A stretch of DNA of 64,000 bases from Sinonovacula constricta (taxonomy: Eukaryota; Mollusca; Bivalvia; Cardiida; Solecurtidae). The translations under genes were made by a program, and so were the position numbers. Below are positions 48,349 through 61,445 of the stretch, one piece after another (position 1 is the first letter of the stretch; each line of letters begins with the position of its first letter). Where the stretch lies: positions 11,545,940 through 11,609,939 of the forward strand of contig CM017573.1 of NCBI GenBank assembly GCA_007844125.1. The letters run 5' to 3'. The notes under the pieces are model-generated. The model saw nothing but the letters and a program-made list of their open reading frames with translations, did no database searches and had not been told where the DNA came from.

Positions 48349-48735
48349 AATCTACTTTTATTGGTTTTATTACTATTCCTAAATTTTGTGACTGTATTAC
48401 ATGTTGTTTAAGATTTTTGCAAGTCTTTGAATTAGAAACTTGTACATTTTGATTAATAAAAAACTTTGATATATTTTTGTTTACACATTTTCTATGTCAT
48501 TTTAAATATAACTTCGGAAAATAGCGATTAACTGTCCGGTTAGCTCAGTCGGTTATGACGCTGCTACTTAAATTTCCAATCCTGCAGGACAGAGATCGAT
48601 ACCGCGCCCATCCTTCTGTTTTTAATGGCCACGTTTGCTCTATTTAACCAATGTTAGTAATTATGGACTTTTTGGGGGAGACCTCAAGCATAATTACGCG
48701 TTAAATGAGTTTCGTTCTCGAAAACTTTCCTGAGA
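47893..48735 (-). mobile_element. Insertion of ~840 bp present only in A'
   Basis: In duplicon A the flanking sequences join directly at about 28310-28340. In A' they are separated by this segment. It contains the 165-codon ORF and a tRNA-like sequence at 48533-48613. A short 'GGAT'/'GGATA' at the two edges might be a target duplication but is too short to rely on. The type of element is unknown. Confidence 0.65.
48533..48613 (+). repeat. tRNA-like sequence, probable SINE head
   Basis: 'GGTTAGCTCAGTCGGTTATG' gives a good A box, and 'AGATCGATACC' is a worn B box at about the right distance. The acceptor stem does not pair, so it is not a working tRNA. It is probably a SINE head within the A' insertion. 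Confidence 0.5.
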
Positions 48736-50529
48736 TGGTGGGATAACTGTTCTTGACGGTCTTGTATTTACTTGTAGTCAAATTTGTTAGAGATAAGATA
48801 ACTGATTCATAAAAAAGAGGTTTCAAGGTTCGGTGACTTGATAATAAGGGACTTATTCTAAAATTGAAAACTTCAAAGAGAAAAGTCAGAAGAAAAGAGA
48901 AGAGGACTGTAAAACTGTTTGGCATATTAATATCTAAGTTGCTTCTTTTTTTTCTATGTAGCAAAGTAAGACCAGTGTAATGTTTATATATAGCTGACTG
49001 TCTTCTTGTTACTATTTTAATGTTAAATCGTTTGTATCTCTTCGAAACATGGTGGAATCAGTACACGAGAAAGAATTAACGTTTCTAAATTATGTTCTAT
49101 TACTACTAATTATTACTTTACTAATTAATAAACCTTTCCCACGCTGGAAATAAATAATACTCATAATTTCATTCTTAGGAAGATTCACTTAATGTTTAAC
49201 CATTCACATATTAAATTTCTTCTGCAAAACGGAGGACTATTACAACTGTAAGATACTAGTAAAGTTGTCACCGATAGTATGTCTGTAATGGAGCAATTGT
49301 ACAGGTTAAACAGAGTTACAACTATATGACATTATGGAGAAATGGATTTTAAAAAGCGTCCATATTAAAACTAAACGGCCCATACAGCTCATTCTGATAA
49401 TGCTGACTAGAACTTTATGATCAATGTATATGCGCCAGCATTTGAAAATAGTACCGACCATAATCTGAGTTATCGTTCAACCATCCCTCCTATATATGGA
49501 TCAATAGTATATGAAGTACACACACGGCTCGATTATTAAGAGAATAACAATTGAAACGGAATACAGAAAAACTCATCTGGTTATCAAGCTAAATGAAAAA
49601 GTTAGAAAGTTTTGCGATTAAGACAAAATCTGTATCAAACCACTTCATGAAAAGTTATATATTTTAAACGTGTTAATAAAATATTAATATTCAAAGAGAG
49701 AGTAAATACAATTGAAATTGCGAGACTCAGATTATATCTACCAAGTAATAAAGAGAGTATCTATCTTTATCCAGCTATACAAATACGTTAAGATTTTAAG
49801 AAAGTGAAAACAGTACATGATTTGTGTAAGGCACTTGCAGCTCCAGAGTGGAACAGCAAACATCTCCCGACACTTATTAGATGCAGGTAAAACCAAAAGC
49901 AACGTTGGTGTATCACTACTGTATATAGAACTTCTGATACTATATGTTTGCACATGAAAAAGCAACACCTTTGGTTTAAAGCCTCAAATGGCATCCAATA
50001 CAAAAAGGCATTACCTTTACCAACGATTACACCAACATCTGATTGGTACTTTTGACTTCCCATGGACACATCACATGCTGCACCATGTGTATTGTGTATT
50101 GTCTAAATTTGTCAAACAATTCATTAAATAAAGCAATTAATCTTTTAAAAAGTTAACATGACTAACCAGGACCTGACTACCTTGACCTTGCATATTTTCA
50201 GACGTACACAACAGCTACATAGTTTAAATGTTTATGAGATTTAACACTAGATCACAACTGAGTACACTATGCAGCTGTTCTGAGACTGTTACTTATGATA
50301 ACGCATTTCTTAATAAATATGTCATGGGTGACATTTACAACAGGTGTATTTCTTATTTCTCATATCTCTGCAACCTCTAATAGGCCTGTGACATAGGTGA
50401 CTACTCCAGCGTTGTTGTTCTTAAACGTTTTGGGAAGGGGTCCGACCCCGGACTTTTTGTGAATGTTTGAGCCTTGAAATCAGGTAAATTGTAAGAATTA
50501 ATTTCAATTTACATCTTACTTTTAATAAT

Positions 50530-50573
50530 TCTTGCTTCACACACACAGACGCACACACATATTCGCACACATC

Positions 50574-50605
<32 letters not shown>

Positions 50606-50636
50606 TACACACGCACTCATACACGCACACACTTAG
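50530..50636. repeat. (CA)n microsatellite in A'
   Basis: A CA/CG run with about 14 pure CA at its core, at the same place as the one in A. Confidence 0.9.
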
Positions 50637-50670
50637 TTTTCAGCACCTCACCTTTTCTTACCATTAAAAC

Positions 50671-52599
50671 ATTCCTTCATTGCCTTTTATCTGGTGTCTT
50701 GACTAGATGTCTGCATGGTTTTCTATAAACAAAAACATTTTAACAACGAGACTTGCCTTCAAAATACGTTAATATATAGATCTTACACACAAATTACGTT
50801 CATTTTACAGTTATATTAATTATTATATTCTGCATTTTTATCTTTATAACAGTCTATTTTATTTATATTATAAAGTCTAATATATATTTAATATATTATA
50901 TACATATTATTGCATTTTAAGCAAATACTTTTTACAAGTTATCGATTTTACTTTTCGAATCATACTTCAGTGGGCCGATGAACACCGTCAACAGAAAATG
51001 TCAAAGTGAGTTTATTTTAATCGGCTGTTATCGACAGACAATGTAGATAAATCATACCGTGTTATGCATTTTTAATAAAGAGAAAATGTGATGCTTGAGA
51101 AAATATTTAAACATGTGTGAATTTAGAGAAACCAATAAACAAACATCACGGCAATCGCACCAAAAACGGCAAAATTGTAATATCAGGACTAAAGTTTGTT
51201 CGACTTAAATAGACTCAGATGAGAATTGAGTGAAAAGTGGGTCTAGTGGTGAAAGCTAGCGACAGCCTTATAATACCCGGGGTATTATCGGGACACAGGG
51301 AAATATAATTAGCTATATCAAAGGGCTTTAACACAATCTGTCAGTTTGTTGCGTTACTTATATTATGCGAATCTCCACTAACAAGTCATGCTCCTTTTAT
51401 ACAGTTTTGTTGAATGTGGCAAATGGTTGCTAAAATAGTGCAAGTAAGGATGCTGCAATATGCTGTATGAGCATGACCAAAGTTCTTCAAGTGCAGAAAC
51501 CAGCTGACACAAGCTCCAAACTGGAAAATATTACACCAATTGAATAAAATGTATGATGATCGTATTACTGAGATTTGGAATGTAGCATGTTTTGGTTTAA
51601 ATTCTAACAAGAACTATAATAGAAAAGACATGCACCAGCTTAACAAGGCTTGCAGTAATACCAATTCAAAATAATTGATGATCTGGGAAATATGAAGTGA
51701 GGAGAATGATCAGTTGGAGAATATCTGAGGAGTATTAATTTATTATTTTTAGAGGCGGAAGAGCAAATTTCAGTCGCACTTACTTTCCTCTGTATTATTT
51801 GCAGAACGTGCATCATAAAACCAATTATGCTTTTTTTTACGACAATATTGACACCCTGCTAGTATCGTCTCATTGAACACATGTTTTAAACCTGCATCTT
51901 TATCTTAACCTTTGTGTTCCACATATTGCTGTGCGGATCTGAATTCTAAAAAGCATGCTTTTGCAGTATTCATGTAGCTGTTGAAAACAGTATCATACGT
52001 TACGCGTCCTTTTACCCACATATAGGACAAACACCACTGTAAAAAAAGACAAGGATAAACAATCAAGATAGTATTGTTCCACTTTTCTAATTAATTCAAA
52101 GTAACGTTGCATATGCAAACCTAGTTTTTTTTATTTTTGTCAATATTTGATTTGCTTTCACTTGCGATGTCTAGTTGGGCGGAATATATGTATTTAGAGT
52201 TACTTAACATAACTTAAGTGTTTTTTTATGCTTGAGTCTTAGCCCAGATATAACAGATAATTGGACTAGTTTAAGCGTTAACACCAACTAAAATATCTCA
52301 TTAAGTGATCGACGATTTGCACAGGTATCACCTTAAAAAAGCTAGCCTAACACCATAAATGGTTTGAGATTGTTTAATTACACGAACAGCTGCTATTTTC
52401 TGATTACGTGTTTAAAAAAAAACAATTGTTATATAGTTTTGATCCATGTACAGCATATACAGGTCCAGCATGTATTTATAATGCAAAGTTTGTCCACTAT
52501 GTAAATCAGTTTATTCAATATGATGTAAGGTAAAGACCCGTATTCCATGGTGCGTCAAAGACAAGCGGTACTTTTATGTTGTTGTTTATTTTATTTGCT
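50671..52599. other. No gene seen
   Basis: AT-rich spacer without supportable exons or repeats. Confidence 0.35.
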
Positions 52600-52805
52600 G
52601 CTTACCACCGACACGTGTCTGGTCATTTTGGCAACGTACAGAAACAGATTGGTGGAAAAAGACCACATGCGTATGTCTGGGTATAAACAGCAGGCTATAT
52701 TGAAGACCTGTTCTCGTGAAAATTCTAACGCCGAACGGGACTCTAACCCAAGCGGTTAAGGGCAAAGATGTGACACGTCGGTGACTTTAACTTCTTTGCC
52801 GCACC
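52600..52805 (-). mobile_element. SINE family 2, diverged copy
   Basis: It shares with 3852-4095 the B-box block (minus 'GGGTTAGAGTCCCGTTCGGC') and the 3' body ('CCAGACATACGCATGTGGTC' on minus). The A box is worn. No target duplication found. Confidence 0.65.
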
Positions 52806-55070
52806 ACCAGAATGAAGTTAATGTAGTCCTATTTTATTTATTTTTTAAAATTTTAGTTAGTAAGTTTAGGAGAAAGACTTTTATTATATGCGTAAGTATA
52901 TGTCGTGTTTAATCAATTAATTGTGTAACTCAATGTTTCTTTGTTTTATTTTTATTGACCTTAAGCTGTACACATGCCTTTAAAATTTATGAATTCCAAA
53001 CTAGGTGTTTTAAGTTACTCTATAGTTAGAGTTTACATATAATATTTTATTTTCCTGTGATTAAGGGTTGGTGCAAAGTTAGGTCATATTCATCTAGTTA
53101 CCTCATTGTTCGCCGGGCGCCTTATCTGCACACAATTTTTCATGTCGTTTAAGAACATGTCAGAACAGTAATATACCTAAGGAATACTGTGAACTATTAC
53201 CTACTAATATATAACATCTTCATAGTTTCCTGATACTCGTTTTTCGTACTAAGAGTGATAGGGTTGCGTGACCATTTAAATTCAAGTTTATGCTTGTAAT
53301 TGGAGTTCTGTTGCCGTAATTAGTTCAACATTGTCTTGAAAGTAAATGTGAGAAAGACACCGAAGCCTTCTCAAAAAAAACCTCAAGTAAATTGAAGAAA
53401 TTATTTGGATGCTATGATTTTATATTTTTTCAAGATGGCATGTTATGTGTTATAGTCAGCATATGCAGAATATTCACTAGTTCGCAAATAATTAATACTA
53501 TACGGTATTAAATAACATACATTGCGCTTAAAAGGCTGCATCAATTCTTGATATATATTTTAATTTATAAAACATAAATACACACAGCATTAACCGTATA
53601 ATTAGCCGACAATGATTTTGATATTTACGACCTAGTAACTTCATATACATGTATAGGCTTCACACGCTGACTGGATCACAATAGTAATCGTATATATTGC
53701 TGACATGGAGATATACGGGCATATAATTTACTGAAACAGAGCTATAAAGTACCTACATTAAGTTATGAGGTCGTATAAGTTAAGGAGATGGAGCTTTGAG
53801 GTCATACACATTGCCGGCCTCTAATTATTTGGGTGTGGGTGTAAAATTATCTGAATGGAGTTATTATGCAGCCTGAAATATGCCGTTTCATTGAGTTAAT
53901 AGCCTCTTTTTATTCTCGACATAGATTTTATATCGAAACAAAACAAAAATACATACAGACTTGGCCATATGAATAGCTAAAATTAAGTTTAGTGCACATG
54001 ACCTAGAAACTTCATGTCCGTATAATAAGTGGGTAAATAGAAAAAAAACAACAATTTATGAACTTAAGCAATGCATGTGTAAGGTGTCCACGCATTGTAT
54101 ATGCGTCCCACCACAAAGTGATCACAGACGATATAGTTTGTTTAGCTTAAAATAGGCCGTTACTTTTACAAAATAATTCTGGTCAAAGATTCCTGTTTTT
54201 TTTCTCCCATCTTAAACGGGGCAACACACAAATAATCTTCGACAACAAAACGTTACTTAGACTGGAATCCCTACATATTAAGATGTTCCAATAATTTCCT
54301 TTTTTGGAGATAACAATAACTATGTGAAACAAACATGCATCGTATAGTACTTCCTTGAAGAAAATTACCAATAGTGCAGAACTGTTGTTGTACAAATGTC
54401 GAAAACAAACTTCAACGTAACATTCACCGATAGATTAACTTCATTATATGTACTCTGTGCATACACCAAGGCCGTCGTATTGTCAACTATTTGCTCCAAA
54501 CACGCATGCATCACGTTTTTTTCTACCCAGGAACATGATAAATAAAACAAGAGAAGCAGTACTATGGCATTAAAACAGTCCCGTAATGTGAGAGGGTGCA
54601 CAAGAAAGAAAGGCAGATTATGGCTATTCATATTAAAGAGGCCAGTTTAGCTGTAAATGTCGCAGCTCGACAATGTACTACTAGTGAAACGTTCGACCGA
54701 ATGTATCAAATGTACATCAAACGAATAAAATACATACAATGTGATGTATTCGTGTGACATATATTTGCATGTGCACATCAAATAAATTGTGACACAAACA
54801 TAAAATAAACACTGGAAAATAAATTTGGCAAGGAAAACATCACAGTTGCCATCACTTTTGATCGGAAAATGTAATTTTCAAACAGTCAATAATTATTGAT
54901 CATCTAATAAGCCAGAAAGATTTTATGGCTGAAATAACGATGGCGATCGTGATACTGGTCGTGATAATAATATATTACGGTATCATAACAATCGTGATTG
55001 TGATTGTAGAAGTGGTAATGTTGTTGTTCATCGTTATAATCGTTGTCTTGATGAATTCATATGTTGTTTT
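52806..55070. other. No gene seen
   Basis: Loosely repeated phrases such as 'GACCTAG(T/A)AACTTCAT' (53632 and 54005) and 'GAGGTC(G/A)TA' (53766, 53797) hint at an old tandem repeat between 53600 and 54020. Otherwise nothing supportable. Confidence 0.35.
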
Positions 55071-55133
55071 TGTTGATGATGATGATGATGATGAGGAGGA
55101 GGAGGAAGATGATGATGAGGATGATGATGATGA
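55071..55133. repeat. (GAT/GAG)n microsatellite
   Basis: GAT, GAG and GAA triplets. It creates an Asp/Glu-rich frame (54925-55167) that I do not consider a gene. Confidence 0.9.
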
Positions 55134-55164
55134 ACAAACACATATGTCACATAAGTGTCATTTT

Positions 55165-56625
55165 TAGGCCCACACGTATTACATATTCGATCTGTGACAT
55201 AAACAACTCTACAAGTCCCTCATAACCAGCTATATTTTAGTTTGCAGTATTAAATTTGCAGTTTGTAACACTGTTTAACATAACTATCATTGAAAAAGTA
55301 CGATTAATTAAGATTAAACATATTCTGTTGTTGTCTGCTTGATACAATATGAATTCAAAATATTTCATGAATAGAAAGCTTAATTGGTATTCCTGTACCC
55401 AAAAATAATTCGTTTGAACATATTGTATTCTTTAATGAATTGGCTTAATACGTACGGCTACGTATCCAATTATGGTTCAGGGAATTTTTGTTCCACTTAA
55501 CACATATAGTGTATAAGCTTTGTAATGTTCAGGTATATTACGTTTATGGCTAATCATTTACATGTTTGTTATTATAAAGCTAAATTTGATAAATGTTTAA
55601 CAGTCGGAAAAAGGTAACACATGCATTGTGCTGCATTGGAAATTGTCTTGTTATCATGTTTTAATATAAAGGTACTGAAAAAAATACTGCAATGAAGGTG
55701 AAGTACTTTTTTTGAACGTTAATATTTAACACTATGTTTTAACAATACAGTATGTAATTTATATAACATAGATGTAAACTAACTTACAGTGACGATGCAG
55801 AATTACAGACGTATTTTCTGTTGTTAACAATAATGTCGGGTTGCATTAGCATATATGATATGATTATGACATGAATTGGTGATAATGCAGTCTTACATGT
55901 AACTCACAGAAAAATAAAGGGTACGTAACATTGTCTCTATTCTAGCTTGTATCATCCTATTTTATAAAGTTCAATGGGCATTGTCTATAATTTAATTATT
56001 ACAGTAAGATGAACAATATATCAGAAAAAAAGACAAATACATTGTATAATCAGATCTGACATTCGCTATAACATGTTACATTGGCGAGAATACCACTGGG
56101 AACAGTCTGAACTAATGAATGCATATTAATAAAAGAGTTCAATATGGTAAAAAGATGCCGCAAATTACCATTAAGTCTTCACATACATGCTCATCCTCAG
56201 GCAATTGTGTAAAGCGGTCATATGAATATTTGCCATGTTTAAATATAAGGGAAAAGATTGCCTTTAGAAACTGCATAAATATTTAGACGACTTGTGCATA
56301 TACTGCATTTTTCGTCAATCATTTTTCAACAACCATATCGTTTAAATTTAACTAAGGACATGTTTTGCTTCATGTGTTGTTCTATTGATTGATATAGAAA
56401 ACAAAATAAAACAAACGAAACAACATTTCTGTTTCTATTTCTATTTATAAAGACGCGTGTTGTGTATGTCTACTGAAAACATACATTATCTTTGACTATG
56501 TGCGTGTAAAGATTGATAGCATATACATAATTGGACTTTGCAGATGAGATTACATGTATACTATTTCGTAATTTATATTATAATGGTAGTACATTTGTAT
56601 TATACTGTACTACTGCTTGTATGTC
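55165..56625 (+). repeat. Duplicon D (first copy)
   Basis: Collinear with 61935-63260: 'ACATATTCGATC' against 'GCATATTCGATC', 'TAACATA(A/G)CTATCATTGA', 'CTTGTTATCATG(T/G)TT', 'TATTTATAAA' plus 'GTAAAGATTGA', and so on. No conserved frame seen. Confidence 0.8.
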
Positions 56626-56808
56626 CCCGGTTGGAAAGTGTGTATTCATACAACTGGCCCCTTTTATATATAGATCCAGGAACGATTCACTTTTACAAAG
56701 GACATCACGTGCACAAGCCCATCTTCTAGCACGTAGACAGGTCTATGTGCACAGAAAGACCTACGTACATGACTCCTTTGTCTAAGCGAGCCGTTCCAAG
56801 ATATATCA

Positions 56809-57083
56809 TCACCGGCTGCAATAGCTCAAGCGGTAGGACGTACGTTTGCAGATCGGGAGGTAGCGGGTCCAAACCCCGGCCGGGTCAAACCAACGACTTT
56901 TAATATGGCAGAAGCGGCTTCCGTCCTTGCGGCTGTGGGGATAGCATTACGCCTGACTCGTCGGTGTCAGTAAAATGGACCGGCAGGGTTCAGTTCCTGG
57001 GCACCTTATAAGTGCCTCTGTGCTATATTGATAGAAATGTCGCTGCACATTATTGGCAAAAATGCCGGCAAATGTCATCCCGT
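56809..57083 (+). mobile_element. tRNA-derived SINE, family 1, second copy with TSD
   Basis: Flanked by TCCAAGATATATCA (56795-56808) and CCCAAGATTTATCA (57084-57097), which differ at two sites. A box 'CAATAGCTCAAGCGGTAGG', B box 'GGGTCCAAACCCC', and then the same body as 34886-35160, including 'ATTACGCCTGACTCGTCGG'. Confidence 0.9.
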
Positions 57084-57564
57084 CCCAAGATTTATCAATC
57101 CATCACACATGGTGTGTAGTTACAGATGATTGAATCCATTTAACAAGGCAAACAGAAGATGTAAAGATTGGAATGCTGCACACATTTTTGAACATAAGTT
57201 GGCCATACACAACCTTAAATGTACTTCCGGTGCCTTCAAATCGCAGTTATTTCTGACCACAAAGGAAAATCATCAGTCGAATAAATAAATGAGATACATA
57301 TATATTTGAAGTATATCTTTATAATTTATAATTATTCTAACGATAACGTCCGAGGAATGTTTAACAACAGTTGCGTTGTTTTGTTTTCTAATACTCCAGC
57401 ATCCACGAACGTTTGTAAAAGTATGTAAAGAGAGCAATTGTTTGTGTTTTACTCGTGCAAAAGGCAACTTGCCGAAATTCTGAGTGTAAGCGATGTTTGG
57501 AGAAAAATATCAACAACAAATAAGCTGCTATAAATATAAATATACATATAATTTATCGGAACAC

Positions 57565-58640
57565 ACCACATTGCCTTAAAATAGATAAGGCAAAGACGGA
57601 AACTATAATAAATATTTGTTTGACTTACGTTGTACTGCAAATGAATACTATACTAAAACGTATGTCTACCTTACTAAATCGTCTTAACTTAACTAAGTCC
57701 GTACCTGTAAAGCGTGATCATTCTAAAATAGCTAAAGGCAGTAGATATTATTGTCGTGACGTTTATTGGAAAAAAGAAACACTGCCGGATATCACCTTTA
57801 TAGCTGAACATGTGTACCTTTGTAGTATTCAATAAACAAGTAGGCAGATCCTCTCAAGTTGAAAAGGTTCAAATTTGTTTCCTTGTAATAAAACCTCGCG
57901 TTGACGAAGAAACTTGATAATGCACACTTTTTCATATATACGGAAAATAAATACTTCCCTCTTCCTTCTTTAATTTAGTATCAGTTTCGGTTACTTTATT
58001 ATTAAATACACAATAAACCCCATTTTGAGGTAACGTCCTCTTGTATTAAAATGATGTTTTAGTTTGTTATAAGTTCATTAAATTTAAGAGAGAGTCGAAT
58101 ACGCCCATATTTTGATTGTGTATAATTTAAGATAATATAGTGTTTGTCATAGTTCGTATCTTTTTTAAGTTTCACTTGGAAAATGTATTTATTGAGTTGA
58201 TCCAATTTCGATGTTAAAATAAACTTAGTTTAATAATGTTGTACACATGTGTTTAGTTATTTTTATATAACACATGACACACCTGCTAATTGCCAGCTGG
58301 TCCTTCTTTCGGTGGCTGCTTGTCACACTTGACCGTGTCAGGGCGGGAAATGGGTAGTAGTGAAATGGTTGTAAGCGGTGATAGAATGCTACAGAGTGGT
58401 GGAATGTGAAACAAATTAAGCAATGACGTACATTTTCAAAGTTATGTGCATTGTATGCGGTTAACCGGATAGCTAATTGAATTGATATTTGGATGCACAT
58501 GCGATATCCGGTTATCCGGTTAACCGGTTAAAGGTTGACATCCCTTTTTTTAACAGTATTTCTAACAACACTCGATATTACTATTACTGTAACTATATTA
58601 CTGCATTGCTTGAGCAGTGGGTTAATAGTACTGCCCAGAT
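57565..58640 (+). repeat. Duplicon B' (second copy)
   Basis: The second copy of 31505-32625, in the same orientation. Its right end has 'GGTTATCCGGTTAACCGGTT' and then 'AAAGGTTGACATCCC', which resembles the end of an hAT-like element on minus ('GGGATGTCAACC'). Confidence 0.85.
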
Positions 58641-58929
58641 TCTGTTTAAACATTCATTGGAAAAATAGCTTGATAGGAAAATAAATACTTCGTAGTTTCA
58701 TTATAGCATATTAAACATTTTAATAATCACTTCCTAATGAAAAATTTCTTTAAAAATGACAGTGTTATCTTACTTCTCGGTCAGTGTTTATTATATTAGT
58801 AGACTGACAGTGTACAAAGAGCTGTATGTGTGTTTGTTGTTGTTTTTTTTTTTGTTGTTTTTTTGGAGTAGGGGACAGGGGGTGGGGGGGCGTTGTTATG
58901 TTGCATTGACACACTTATGGACATATTGA

Positions 58930-59115
58930 CTATGTCCAGCTTCTGTGACGGGGGACGACGCCAGACGAATATTTGGTTGGAACCACCGAAACGCCAAGGT
59001 CAACTGGAAGAGCTTCCAACACATTCAGTCCTTCGCTCCAAAATGGACACGAACCTAAAATGTGTGAGGCTAAGCAGGCAGAGGAGTTAACGTCATGGAG
59101 TCTTCCACAATGTCA
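58930..59115 (-). mobile_element. SINE family 2, third copy
   Basis: On minus, 'GACGTTAACTCCTCTGCCTG' and 'CGAAGGACTGAATG', then 'AGCTCTTCCAGTTGACC', match the copy at 3852-4095. The B box is worn. It lies between B' and C', in the segment that separates these in the second duplicate. Confidence 0.7.
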
Positions 59116-59169
59116 CACATTTCATTGATATGCATACTATTACTATGATATACAACATATATAGATGCT

Positions 59170-60690
59170 AAAGAATACAAAATATGTAACCGGTTGTTAT
59201 TTCAGAGAAACCGCTTAACCGTCCGGTCAACCGAATAAATTCTTTGGACACAGTTTAAAATTTATTACAAATATACTGTATTTGATGTGTTCAGAAATCG
59301 TATATGCGGTTTTTATTGCATTCTGAACATAACTAGTATAATTTGTGTTTTCTGTTGACTTAAGTAAATAACCAAAATGCGACTTTTGCTTTACATGGTA
59401 CGTCGCCATTTTCGGATATAGCTTTGTTCTTGTCTATTTTGCTGTAACCGCCATGTCAATTCGTGTGCCTGGTACGCATTGCTGTTCCTTTTTATGTGTA
59501 CTGACACAATTTCTAAACGTGATGATTTTGCGTTTATTTTCTTTTTTGGAAGTTGTGGGTTAAGTTACTGTGTATTAGAATGATTAAATGTGCAATTTGG
59601 ACGATTAAAATAATCTACTTTCAAATTATGAACATGCAAATAATAGCTCGTTCAGCTCCGAGGTTAGCGTCGTTGAATGTATAAAGAGGCCAACTAATTT
59701 CCCGCAATTGTCACCGAATCCGAACTTCTGGAATGTCCAGCACACATCTTGTTATCTGCCACCTGGCAGAATGTGTTTTTTCAAGTACAGAATCCAATTA
59801 ACAGTAGTCAACAGCGGGTAAAAATCATCAACAGCACAGTCCACAGGGACATATGTTATGTCAACTGAGACTAAGTGTCTCGAGCTCTGTCACTTGAAGC
59901 GAAACTCAACAGAGGTAGATGTCAGACAGCTAGAAATAGACAACAGGTGTGCGTCGGCCGTGAATAAAAGCCATCTGAAACTGAGCTACTTGTGCGTTAA
60001 TTAAACCCTTGATACTTATACGTTGTTCTTTGTGTGCTCAAAGCCATAAAATATGTAAATTTGTACATGATCTAATCTAGGATGGTCTCTTGCTCAAAAT
60101 GCTTTCTTGTAGAAACATTCAAAACTGTGAGCAATTGCCACGTTTTGGTAATAGGGATCGGTTTTGGGTAAGAATGAATATTTAGAGTGATTTGTTACTC
60201 GATTTGTGTTTACTAACAAAATAGTTAGTGTTTATAATGTCTTCTTTACGTAGACGCAAGGTTGCAGTTTTTTTATTTAATCAAATTGTGTAGTTACACA
60301 TTTATCGGCTACGTAAAGGTAATGAAGGTGAAAAGAAGTATAATATGGAAGTATTGTACAGTCAAGGTCTAGTCTGTGTGTAGGGTGTCTGGGTGTTGTT
60401 TTCTTTCTAATCCTCGTTAATGTACCAAAACTTGCAATTATGCCATTGCACGATTAGTCGATTTGCTGTATTTGGCGAGCTCTTCATTGTATATTTTAGC
60501 CTGGTTTGCTTTTTGGGTTCCGACAGTATAATCGAGTTCTATGTTCTACCTCATCCTCCTTATTGTTAAAAGACTGACTTAATAACGCGATTATATAAGA
60601 ATAAGACAAACACACAACATATGTAAAGTTTAAACACACATGCGAAAGATATAGCAATACGAGACAGCACATATATGTTGGTGTTATTTT
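59170..60690 (+). repeat. Duplicon C' (second copy)
   Basis: The second copy of 39515-41477, in the same orientation and about 0.5 kb after B'. In the first duplicate the same gap is about 6.9 kb, because of the MULE, a SINE and a LINE fragment. Confidence 0.85.
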
Positions 60691-60849
60691 GTACAATTTA
60701 AACAGCTTCTTGATCATATCTTACTTTTGCCAAGAGTAAATAAGTTTAAGACAAGCGTCTAAATGATAAAGATGTAAATCACTTAGACGCTCGCTATTCA
60801 TAGCCTCTTATTATTGTCAAAATGCGTTGCACTTGTTAATTATCATTGC

Positions 60850-61445
60850 ATTACGACACAATTTACAGACTGGTAAGATTTGCTAAAGTGTGACCTTTTA
60901 TGAATATTAACAGAGCATTGCACATTAGTATGCATGCATTTCAAACAGTAAGAAATATTTACATGTATGCCTTTACTTATTAAATAATGAACTATTACCT
61001 TGAGGTTGATTTGATCACATGCCTTTTTAAATCCACATATAAACAATACTTTCGCCCTCCTTGCTCTGACAATATTATCTGGACTACAGCTTGCAGACAA
61101 AATACATTATCAACATCACAAAAAACAAGTCTAAATTTTGATTGTTATTCGCTTATTTATCCATGTGTTTCTGTCCAGTTATAAAGCCTCGTGTTAATTA
61201 CATCCGAAAATATCTTATAAATGCTATCTGTAAGAGAGATTCCTCGAAAATTACTCGTAACATGTGTGGGTCCGGAATAAATATACAGGACATATAACAC
61301 GTCCACTCGCATTTTGTGGAAAATTACCATTACGTAATATATGGTTGAACAAGTCTATCTCAAGTGGTTTCACTTCGCTCATTGAAGTCATATAGAATTC
61401 AGCTGGAATTCCATCTATGCCACTACTTTTGCTAGCATGCAAACC
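60850..61445 (-). pseudogene. Non-LTR reverse transcriptase fragment
   Basis: On minus, shifted frames read 'ASKSSGIDGIPAEFY' (about 61440-61395), 'LFNHILRNGNFP' (about 61350), 'NFRGISLTDSIYKIFSDVIN' (about 61250-61190) and 'KKACDQINLKVIVHYLISKG' (about 61025-60965). They end with 'SYQSVNCVVMQ' (about 60875-60845), just before the expected 'QG' of the next RT block. The order is that of RT blocks 1-4. The clade differs from the LINE at 4731 ('NYRGISL'-type); I cannot name it. Endonuclease and the catalytic YxDD box are missing. Confidence 0.75.

Larger units (their letters stand above)
47235..50670 (+). repeat. Duplicon A' (second copy)
   Basis: The second copy of 27650-30425, in the same orientation. 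It differs by the insertion at 47893-48735, by the loss of about 500 bp present in A at 29440-29935, and by retaining 49650-49925, lost from A. Confidence 0.85.

Noticed and set aside
48533..48613. Functional tRNA gene
   Set aside because: A-box-like and worn B-box-like parts are present but no acceptor stem pairs; a SINE head is more likely.
50421..50630. Cys/Val-rich minus-strand frame
   Set aside because: Encoded by the CA microsatellite.
54925..55167. Open frame with a hydrophobic start and Asp/Glu tail
   Set aside because: The tail is the GAT microsatellite and the start is simple low-complexity sequence.
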